From NCBI RefSeq assembly GCF_013694095.1, contig NZ_JACEFB010000016.1, positions 33,535-97,534 on the forward strand: 64,000 bases of DNA, written 5' to 3'. The stretch is from Thermogemmata fonticola (GTDB lineage Bacteria; Planctomycetota; Planctomycetia; Gemmatales; Gemmataceae). Positions 1-6,441 of the stretch are shown piece after piece (position 1 is the first letter of the stretch; the number at the start of each line of letters is the position of its first letter). Both the position numbers and the translations under genes were made by a program. The notes beneath the pieces were generated by a model. That model had not been told where the DNA came from, searched no databases, and saw only the letters and a list, made by a program, of their open reading frames with translations.

Positions 1-103
1 GCGCCAGACCTACGGGGTCCAGCATCCGTCCGTCCCTCTTGGGGAAGACTCCCACCCCGGTACTGCGACTTGAAGACCCTCTAGGAGCAAGGAGTCCGAA
101 ACG

Positions 104-391
104 ATGAAAATCACCCCGCTTAACGACAAAGTCCTCATCGAACGGGTCGAAGCCGACGAGAAAACCGCCGGTGGCATCATCCTCCCTGATACCGCCAAGG
201 AAAAACCCAAACAGGGGAAAGTACTCGCTTTAGGAGAAGGCAAACTCCTGGAAAATGGCCAGCGCGTCCCCTTCCAGGTCAAAGTCGGTGATCGCGTGCT
301 TTTTTCCTCCTACGCCGGTAATGAAGTCCAGATCGACGGCAAAGAGTATCTCGTCATGAGTGAAGATGACATTCTCGCCGTCGTGGACTGA
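104..391 (+). CDS. groES: Co-chaperonin GroES (Cpn10)
   Basis: The 95-residue protein is the normal length for Cpn10, the heptameric lid that caps GroEL and drives ATP-dependent folding in the cytoplasm. It opens with the family signature [13 protein letters not shown]. The flexible GroEL-binding mobile loop lies at about residues 17-33 and contains GGIILPD. The C-terminal half has the conserved GDRVLF..YAG and EYLVM..DDILAV strands. An AGGAG-like site lies 8-10 bases before the ATG. No groEL follows: the next gene is a secreted DUF1501 protein, so this copy is separated from a chaperonin partner at least on its 3' side. About 100 bases of upstream sequence are visible and I see no CIRCE element in them. 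Identification is firm. Confidence 0.97.
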   Translation: MKITPLNDKVLIERVEADEKTAGGIILPDTAKEKPKQGKVLALGEGKLLENGQRVPFQVKVGDRVLFSSYAGNEVQIDGKEYLVMSEDDILAVVD

Positions 392-599
392 CCCGTTTCA
401 CTTTCTCCTTCTTCGACTCGATCGCCCTTCAGCTCGCCGATCTCCGAGCGGGTTCGCGGGTTCCCGGCGGCCTTCGCCAGTTGACCTCTTCCCATATTTC
501 TGCTAGGTTACAGGTACTGAATGCCCCGCCGAGGAAGGTCTGCCCTTCCTGACTTGCCCGCTCCAATTTTCCGTCTCGCTTCACTCACGAGGTGTACCG

Positions 600-1958
600 A
601 TGCAGCGAATTGGGTGCCATACCTGGCGTGATGGTTATCCCACCCGGCGGCAAGTTGTGCAAGCGGCTGTGTGGGCGGCTGGGGCTGGCAGTTGGATGAC
701 AGGACAGATAGCGCTGGCACCTGCGGCAGAACCCGCGTCCCCACCCCGTCCTCGTGCCCAAGCTGTTATTTTGTTGTTCATGTGGGGCGGACCATCGCAC
801 CTGGACACTCTGGACCCGAAACCTCTGGCCCCGGCGGAGATTCGCGGCGAGTTCCAACCCATCCGCACCACGGTGCCTGGTATTCAGATCAGCGAACATT
901 TTCCCCGCTTGGCACGGCTGGCTCACCTGTACACCATCATCCGCAGCATGGGTCATGACGATCCGGCCCATCTGTCGCCGGTGCACCACCTGATGACCGG
1001 CCATGTTGCCCCTACCCCCAAGTCGGATGCCGCACCGGCCACGCGTCAGGATCATCCCCATTTTGGAGCGATGCTAGCCAAGTTGCGTCCAGCTCCTGCG
1101 GGGGTTCCCACCTGTGTGGTGCTTCCCTGGCTGGTGTCCCATCCCGCGGCGCCCGGCGGAACTGCACCCGGCCAGCACGCCGGTTGGCTCGGCTCCGCCT
1201 ATGATCCCTTCGTCATCACTGCCGATCCCAACCACCCGGATTTCCGCATCACCGGCTTGGATAGCGCTGAACCTCGCTTGCTGACCCGCCAGCAACTCCT
1301 GGAAGCTCTTGATCGCCACCCCGCTGCTGCCGCCTATCCCCCCTTGCGGGACAAAGCCTTGGCCTTGCTCACCTCCCGCCGCTTGGCTCAAGCCTGCGAC
1401 CTCAACCGCGAGCCGGTAGCTATTCGCGATCGGTATGGCCGGCACACTTTCGGGCAATCCTGCCTGCTGGCCCGGCGGCTCATCGAAGCGGGTGTCCCCT
1501 TCGTCTGTGTCCACTGGCCCAACGATGGTGCGTTCTTCTGGGACACCCACGGCGATAACTTCCGCAGCCTGAAGCACCGCCTCATGCCCCCTGCCGACCA
1601 GGGCACAGCCGCCCTGCTGGAAGACCTCCACGCCCGCGGCTTACTCAGCCAAACCCTCGTCGTCTGGACCGGGGAATTCGGCCGCACTCCCAAGATCACG
1701 CCGGGCAACGCGGGACGGGAACACTGGCCTTTCTGTTACTCCGCACTCGTAGCCGGCGCTGGCATCCGCGGCGGCACCCTTCACGGCGCCAGTGACAAAA
1801 TCGGGGCCTATCCCACCACCCCGCCCGTCTCCCCCGCCGACCTGACCGCGACAATCGCCTTCGCCTTGGGACTGAATCCCCAGCTCGAAATCCACGACCG
1901 GCTTCACCGGCCCTTGCCCCTCACCCGCGGCCAACCTTTGACCACCCTTTTCGCTTGA
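600..1958 (+). CDS. DUF1501 (sulfatase-like fold) exported protein
   Basis: This is a 452-residue member of the DUF1501 family, abundant in planctomycetes and structurally related to the alkaline phosphatase/sulfatase superfamily. The substrate is unknown. The N-terminus carries a twin-arginine-like motif, TRRQVV, at residues 15-20 followed by an Ala/Gly-rich stretch, consistent with Tat export. Family landmarks are LLFMWGGPSHLDTLDPKP near residue 57, an RRLIEAGVPFVCVHWP segment and TGEFGRTPKI near the C-terminus. An AGGTG site precedes the ATG. DUF1501 genes usually sit next to a DUF1549/DUF1553 cytochrome protein, but this one stands alone between groES and tRNA-Ser. It is shorter than the paralogues at 45-56 kb in this window. 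Confidence 0.9.
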   Translation: MQRIGCHTWRDGYPTRRQVVQAAVWAAGAGSWMTGQIALAPAAEPASPPRPRAQAVILLFMWGGPSHLDTLDPKPLAPAEIRGEFQPIRTTVPGIQISEHFPRLARLAHLYTIIRSMGHDDPAHLSPVHHLMTGHVAPTPKSDAAPATRQDHPHFGAMLAKLRPAPAGVPTCVVLPWLVSHPAAPGGTAPGQHAGWLGSAYDPFVITADPNHPDFRITGLDSAEPRLLTRQQLLEALDRHPAAAAYPPLRDKALALLTSRRLAQACDLNREPVAIRDRYGRHTFGQSCLLARRLIEAGVPFVCVHWPNDGAFFWDTHGDNFRSLKHRLMPPADQGTAALLEDLHARGLLSQTLVVWTGEFGRTPKITPGNAGREHWPFCYSALVAGAGIRGGTLHGASDKIGAYPTTPPVSPADLTATIAFALGLNPQLEIHDRLHRPLPLTRGQPLTTLFA

Positions 1959-2143
1959 CTCCTACCAGCGCCGCCACTTTTCCAGCACGCTCTGTCTCTA
2001 TACAATGGGCATGGCAGATTGTCGAAGATTGTCGAAAAGAAAGGATGGAGGGCAGTGCGCCAGACGATTGACAAGAGATCATCCTGCGTCACTGCACAGT
2101 GACACGATCCCGTATCGGAAAGCAAAACAAACAGGATACACCC

Positions 2144-2231
2144 GGAGCGGTGCTCGAGTGGTTGAAGAGGCAGCACTGGAAATGCTGTGTACGGTAACCC
2201 CGTACCGAGGGTTCGAATCCCTCCCGCTCCG
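2144..2231 (+). tRNA. tRNA-Ser (anticodon GGA)
   Basis: The 88-base class II tRNA has a 7-bp acceptor stem (GGAGCGG with CCGCTCC), discriminator G, and anticodon stem CAGCA/TGCTG enclosing a loop with anticodon GGA at 2178-2180. It has a long variable arm (GTACGG..CCGTAC) and a T arm GAGGG-TTCGAAT-CCCTC. CCA is not encoded. The long variable arm and discriminator G fit serine. An AT-richer accessory patch starts about 400 bases downstream, so this tRNA is a candidate edge of an integrated segment. I could not find a second copy of its 3' end. Confidence 0.96.
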
Positions 2232-2642
2232 CTAGAGGTGCAGATATTACAATCCTGTCCGCCACTTGCATGTCGTTGCGATACTTCGCCTGCACTTCAG
2301 TTCTTCCACTGATCGATAGGACAAGACAAATAATGCGATGGGACAAGAGAGATAATCCTTCCTTGCGTGGTCCCACCGCAATGCGCTTAGTCCAGCCCAC
2401 CGATCCCAGCTCCGGCCAACAGAACGCCACCGAATTAATCAAAAGGAAAGGATCAGCCCACTGGGATCAGTATGAACGTCGGTACGTTGAGAATCTGCGA
2501 CAGAGGTTTACGCCCTCGGTTGCAAAACCGAGGGAGCCTTGGGAGGTCCAGCGGCCGAGGGGCAACGAGTGTGGTTTCTAGTCCACCTCTGTTTTGGTGC
2601 CGAGTCTATGCAAACTGAGGTTTGGATAGGTTGACAACATGC
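2232..2642. other. Non-coding stretch after tRNA-Ser
   Basis: I see no convincing gene in these 411 bases. A 103-codon plus-strand ORF crosses it (2270-2581) but has no ribosome binding site, a biased composition and no family resemblance. The one clear structure is the perfect hairpin at 2513-2534, listed separately. Confidence 0.5.
2513..2534. repeat. Perfect 9-bp inverted repeat with GCAA loop
   Basis: CCCTCGGTT at 2513-2521 pairs exactly with AACCGAGGG at 2526-2534 around a GCAA (GNRA-type) tetraloop. No T-run follows on either strand, so it is not a canonical intrinsic terminator. The right arm resembles part of the tRNA-Arg anticodon region at 40 kb (AAACCGAGGG), but no tRNA can be folded here. 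The function is unknown: it could be a structured RNA element or the remnant of a mobile element end. Confidence 0.6.
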
Positions 2643-2894
2643 TTAGCTATCGCGGCTGGCCTTGTGGTTCCGATGGGATTCAACAATAGGATTAGCCGCA
2701 GAGTCTATGTTTTTTCTACCAACAATCGATCGGCACCTTATCCATGCTAACATTCCAGCAAACAAGATAGATCCAGTGAAACCAATTATGCAGTTTAAAA
2801 GCAACAACTTCCAATCGAAAAACTTCTCAACACCGAAACTCCAAGCCATGAAGGTGAACGGGGATCCTATGAAGCGAAACGGCTTAATCCCCAT
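2643..2894 (-). CDS. Small hydrophobic membrane protein, unrecognised
   Basis: The 83-residue ORF from the first ATG holds a hydrophobic segment around LLLLNCIIGFTGSILFAG and ends in a short polar tail. The same frame stays open upstream to about 2978 and encodes another clear membrane-like segment, roughly IFTLWLPIFLLFFALANLAG, before meeting a stop at 2979-2981. No ATG, GTG or TTG occurs in that extension, so the real gene either starts at a rare codon (an ATA is in frame) or has lost its start. The sequence is AT-richer than the flanks. I do not recognise the family. It lies just downstream of the barstar/Rhs toxin pair on the same strand, about 200 bases away, and may belong to the same transferred patch. 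Confidence 0.5.
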   Translation of the reverse strand: MGIKPFRFIGSPFTFMAWSFGVEKFFDWKLLLLNCIIGFTGSILFAGMLAWIRCRSIVGRKNIDSAANPIVESHRNHKASRDS

Positions 2895-3101
2895 CGGACG
2901 TATAACACCAGCTAGGTTCGCAAGTGCGAAGAAAAGTAAGAAGATAGGTAACCAGAGAGTGAATATTTTTCTGAAAGTTTATATTTATTGTATCATATAG
3001 TTGATAATTAAGGCAAAGTATCATAGAAAATATTACCGTCAATGTTAGTTATATACCTCATTAAAGTTTTGTAATTTTATACAATTCTGTAAATAGAATA
3101 A

Positions 3102-3497
3102 TTAATTACAATCCATCAAAAGATTGTGAACTGTGGCCTCAACGCTCTTCGGGAATGCAACGACTAACTTATGCTGCTCACCAGGCTTCCAACTCTTTGT
3201 ACTTTCTCGCAATACATCGAGGTAGTGCGAAAGGTCTTCCTTCGCAAGGTTTGGCAAATCGCGATGTAGGATTACTACTCGATATTGCTCAATCCAAGAA
3301 AGATCCCGTAAGCAGTCTAACAGAGCATTCCAGTTAAAACCAAAGTAACCTAGTAACCTAAGCTTATCAAAGAAAGCTTCAAAAAGAGTATTGGCATCTC
3401 TTATCGACGGAGGGATATGAACTACGAAATCCTGCCGTTCGTCGAACAACAGGCCGTCTGTATAGAAAAGAAATCCGCAGTTTTCTTGCTGTGTCAT
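3102..3497 (-). CDS. Barstar-family ribonuclease inhibitor (immunity protein)
   Basis: This 131-residue protein belongs to the barstar family, small cytoplasmic inhibitors that plug the active site of barnase-type ribonucleases. The signature segment YFGFNWNALLDCLRDLSW at about residues 51-68 aligns with YYGENLDALWDCLTGW of Bacillus barstar. Asp39 of barstar is kept (the D of LLDCL), but Asp35 is replaced by Asn (NWNAL). The gene starts two bases after the stop of the upstream ribonuclease-tail gene on the same strand, the usual toxin-immunity arrangement. That neighbour carries a microbial ribonuclease domain, which supports the immunity role. Base composition is AT-richer than the core genes, suggesting transfer. 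Confidence 0.9.
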   Translation of the reverse strand: MTQQENCGFLFYTDGLLFDERQDFVVHIPPSIRDANTLFEAFFDKLRLLGYFGFNWNALLDCLRDLSWIEQYRVVILHRDLPNLAKEDLSHYLDVLRESTKSWKPGEQHKLVVAFPKSVEATVHNLLMDCN

Positions 3498-3499
3498 GG

Positions 3500-4360
3500 C
3501 TAATCGACTCGAATAAAAGTTCGGTAATGGTCAGGGATGTAGTATATCTCTCCACCCTGCCCCACAACCAGACGTTGTGGACCTGGACCAGAGATTCCAG
3601 GAGTGGGAGGGACGTATTCACGATAATAACCATATGGTTTGACTGGCAACTCGGGAGTGGTCTTACCAGGTAAGGGCTTATTCTTAAAGATACCCCCGTC
3701 ATTACAATGGGGAAACCTAATACCTGCTCTAATTCTGTCCAATGTTAGTTGAAGATCAACAATACCTGTCAGAACCTTTCCTGTTCGTATATCTTTGATA
3801 GTAACACCATGAACAAACCGAACGGTTCGACTCGGTACAATCGGTTGACGTGGTACCGCCGTCTCTGAAGTAGTAACAAGTTGTCTACCCGCTGGGACCA
3901 TGGCCATGGCGATGGCCGTAGAAGTCCCAATGATGTAGATGTCCCGATAGGCATTGATGCCCGTCTGACGCAGCTCGGCGACTGTCCTAGTCAAATCCAC
4001 CCCAAACTCTTGTGCCCAGCCGCTAGCCACGGTGGAACTCAGGTCGGTCTGACCATTTTGCTGAAACCACTGCTTCCAATCCTTGACGCTATCGGCCCAG
4101 AATCCCGTGGTCTGCTCGACGAGATGCAGCGGGATGAACAATGCTTGGCGGTCGATATATCGCCGGACATAGAGTTGGCCGTTGACCTGGACGAGAACAC
4201 CGACGAATTGACGAGGTCCATCTCCTTGCCAGAACCAGCGTTCGGGGACATACCAAACCAGCGTTTGACCAGTCCCGTCATCATGGTAGTCAATTCGATC
4301 CAGGCCACTCGGATCAAGGGAGTTAAGGGGGTTGTTGCCGACGGTGCGGTATAGGTCCAC
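3500..4360 (-). CDS. Orphan Rhs C-terminal tail with microbial ribonuclease (RNase Sa/barnase-type) toxin domain
   Basis: The 286-residue product begins inside the end of an Rhs core: read upstream of the GTG start the frame gives GRWTSLDPLSYAAGDV, then DLYRTVGNNPLNSLDPSGL, the hallmark Rhs junction before a variable toxin tip. The last 70 or so residues align with RNase Sa: FPHCNDGGIF, GYYREYVPPTPG, PQRLVVG and the closing YYIPDHYRTF. By that alignment the catalytic Glu54 (REY), Arg69 (PQR) and His85 (DHY) are kept, but the Arg65 position is Pro. A hydrophobic stretch (IIGTSTAIAMAMV) sits mid-protein. The frame stops upstream at 4436-4438, so the Rhs repeat shell is absent and the GTG start is uncertain. 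The barstar gene follows two bases later. It is either a silent tip cassette or a truncated toxin. Confidence 0.85.
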   Translation of the reverse strand: MDLYRTVGNNPLNSLDPSGLDRIDYHDDGTGQTLVWYVPERWFWQGDGPRQFVGVLVQVNGQLYVRRYIDRQALFIPLHLVEQTTGFWADSVKDWKQWFQQNGQTDLSSTVASGWAQEFGVDLTRTVAELRQTGINAYRDIYIIGTSTAIAMAMVPAGRQLVTTSETAVPRQPIVPSRTVRFVHGVTIKDIRTGKVLTGIVDLQLTLDRIRAGIRFPHCNDGGIFKNKPLPGKTTPELPVKPYGYYREYVPPTPGISGPGPQRLVVGQGGEIYYIPDHYRTFIRVD

Positions 4361-4594
4361 ATCCCCGGCGGCGTAGGAGAGCGGGTCGAGGCTGGTCCAG
4401 CGGCCGCTTCGATTTACGATTCTCGATGAGGTTCTTCAGGACGAGGAAGGCCGAAGGAATGGTTTCAACTTGTACGGAATTGCGGTCATCGGCTAAGATC
4501 GAAACGAGGGCAAGCATTCAAGAGCGCGGCAGGTGGCATCCTGACGACCCAAAAGCAGCAGGTGAGTGAGGGCCAAGACCAGTAGGCAGCGACC

Positions 4595-5704
4595 GTGATT
4601 GAGTATCGCCGTTTTCGGAACACGGATCCCCCCGCGTTGGCGGACGTGTGGAACGAGTCGCACGCGTCGCGCAGCTCCTATCCCGTGCGAACGCCGGCGC
4701 TGCTGGAACGTTGGCTTTTTTCCAAGCCGTATTTTGATCCGGAGGGTTTGATCGTCGCGGTGGATACGCAGGCGGAGGGGCGGGTCGTCGGTTACATCCT
4801 GGCAGGTTTCGGGCCGAATTCCGAGTTGAACGCCTTAGATTACTCGCAAGGGGTGATTTGTTTGCTGGCTGTGCGTCCGGCCTATCGGCGGCGGGGCATC
4901 GCACGGGAACTGGTGAGGCGGGCGGAGGAGTATCTGCTTCGGCACGGTGCAAAGGTATTACGGGCCGGTCCGCGCTGGCCGTACTGTCCCTTCGGTTTCG
5001 GCCTCTACGGCGGGACAAATTGTCCCGGTTTTTTGGCTTCGGACCCGGGCGCGGATCCCCTGTTTCGCAAGCTGGGATATACACCGGCCGGCACGACCAT
5101 TGTCTTCCACAAGCGTCTGGACAGTCCGCTGGCTGTGGCCGATGCCCGCTTCCAAATTTTGCGACGGCGTTATGATACTACGGTGATCCGTTCGGCGATT
5201 CCGCCGTCGTGGTGGCATGAGTGCGTTTGGGGAACGCTGGAGCCAGTCGAGTTCCGCCTAACAGATAAGCTAGCCAACCATTTCATTGCGGGCCGGGCGT
5301 TGGTGTGGGAGCTGGAAGGATATGGTTGGCGCTGGGGCTTGCCGGCGGCTGGGGTGCTGGACATCCAAGTGCGGGAAGACCTGCGGGGTCAAGGGTTGGG
5401 CAAGTTCCTCATGGTCCAGGTGCTCCGCTTTTTGCAGGAGCAGTACTTCGGGCTATGCGAGGTGCAAGCTGCCGACACTCAGCCGGAATTGACTGGTTTG
5501 TGCCGCGCGTTGGGCATGGAACAGGTGGATTACGGCACGACTTACATCAAAGGCAGTGGGTCCACTTCCGCAGCCAATGAGGGGAGTGCCAGCGTGATGC
5601 TACCGGCGGCGGAGAAGTCCATTCCATCGCCATCAGGATCAACCGAAGAGGCGGTGGAACCAGGTGCGGCGGGGGGGCCGGGGCGGGGGAATGTGCAGGG
5701 GTAA
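4595..5704 (+). CDS. Tandem-GNAT N-acetyltransferase
   Basis: The 369-residue protein contains two GNAT folds. The first (about residues 1-165) has the acetyl-CoA pyrophosphate loop as RPAYRRRGIA at 94-103. The second (about 180-320) has REDLRGQGLGKFL at 260-272. GNAT enzymes move an acetyl group from acetyl-CoA to an amine; the acceptor cannot be read from the sequence. The GTG start is chosen because IEYRRFRNTD is a typical GNAT first strand, though the ribosome binding site is weak. The last 45 residues or so are a low-complexity Ser/Pro/Gly tail, and its final 66 bases overlap the 3' end of the convergent cpsB-like gene. Confidence 0.85.
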   Translation: MIEYRRFRNTDPPALADVWNESHASRSSYPVRTPALLERWLFSKPYFDPEGLIVAVDTQAEGRVVGYILAGFGPNSELNALDYSQGVICLLAVRPAYRRRGIARELVRRAEEYLLRHGAKVLRAGPRWPYCPFGFGLYGGTNCPGFLASDPGADPLFRKLGYTPAGTTIVFHKRLDSPLAVADARFQILRRRYDTTVIRSAIPPSWWHECVWGTLEPVEFRLTDKLANHFIAGRALVWELEGYGWRWGLPAAGVLDIQVREDLRGQGLGKFLMVQVLRFLQEQYFGLCEVQAADTQPELTGLCRALGMEQVDYGTTYIKGSGSTSAANEGSASVMLPAAEKSIPSPSGSTEEAVEPGAAGGPGRGNVQG

Positions 5705-6418
5705 CCCTTGCAAAGCCGCGATTCCCCAGAAGGAAGCGATGCGTTCTGCCGCTCGACGACCTACCCACTGGACAAGCCGTTGATACCCCTCGCGGAAAAG
5801 GGGCCGGCGACGGTCAATGCCGTGACCATCCGAGCCGAGCAGGTGAATAAACCCTCCGACAGCCCAATCCTTGAGAGCGTGCTCCGTGGTGGCATCCCAC
5901 GGTTCGGCTAGAGCCTGCGTGGTGACCTGGAAGAGGCAGCCGGCGGCGATCCACCGCTGGGCCAAGTCCGGATCGTAGAGCAACTCTGGATAGCGCTCGG
6001 CATGGGCCACGATAAGGCGGATGCCCAGGGGACGGAAGTAATCGGCCAGGGGTAACAGATCAAGGAACTGGCCATGGGGCATTTCCACCAACAAGGTTTG
6101 GCCGCTATCGCCGAGGGTCAAGTATCGGCCGGCTTTCCACTGGTCGAGGAACTCCGGACCGAGCATGATTTCTCCCGCGGGATAAAGAGTCAGGGGGATT
6201 TGCCGGGCTTGGAGCAACGGCTGCAATTCGGCTACGGCGGTGCGCAAGGCGGCGGCATCATTGTCCGGATAACTGGCGTTCTGGTGAGCCAAGGCCGCGG
6301 CATGACGCACCCCTTCGCTGACAAGCATCCGACACATGGCGAGGGCTTCATCCACCGTCAGCGGACCGTCATCGCGTCCGGGCAGCAAGTGGACGTGCGT
6401 ATCAGCAAACGGGACCAT
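5639..6418 (-). CDS. CpsB/CapC/YwqE-family tyrosine-protein phosphatase (PHP fold)
   Basis: This 259-residue metal-dependent phosphatase belongs to the PHP-fold family that removes phosphate from the tyrosine cluster of bacterial BY-kinases, regulating exopolysaccharide chain length. Metal ligands are visible: DTHVH at residues 6-10 followed by LLPGRDDG, HAERYPE at 139-145 and GSDGHG at 195-200. The ATG start is preceded by AAAGGGGG. It lies 23 bases downstream of the BY-kinase gene on the same strand, so the two almost certainly form an operon and an enzyme-substrate pair. The final 66 bases overlap the convergent acetyltransferase gene. Confidence 0.92.
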   Translation of the reverse strand: MVPFADTHVHLLPGRDDGPLTVDEALAMCRMLVSEGVRHAAALAHQNASYPDNDAAALRTAVAELQPLLQARQIPLTLYPAGEIMLGPEFLDQWKAGRYLTLGDSGQTLLVEMPHGQFLDLLPLADYFRPLGIRLIVAHAERYPELLYDPDLAQRWIAAGCLFQVTTQALAEPWDATTEHALKDWAVGGFIHLLGSDGHGIDRRRPLFREGYQRLVQWVGRRAAERIASFWGIAALQGLPLHIPPPRPPRRTWFHRLFG

Positions 6419-6441
6419 AGGCGGCCCCCTTTCGGCATGGC

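Noticed and set aside
1..103. CIRCE operator upstream of groES
   Set aside because: The TTAGCACTC/GAGTGCTAA inverted repeat is absent from the visible 103 bases.
2500..2550. tRNA-like remnant (anticodon-like arm with TTGCAAA)
   Set aside because: The loop size and flanking sequence do not fold into a tRNA; only a hairpin is supported.
2270..2581. 103-codon plus-strand ORF downstream of tRNA-Ser
   Set aside because: No ribosome binding site, biased composition, and it contains the perfect hairpin at 2513-2534.
4518..5084. 188-codon minus-strand ORF opposite the GNAT gene
   Set aside because: Antisense shadow of a convincing acetyltransferase, Pro/Arg-rich as expected from reversed GC-rich codons.
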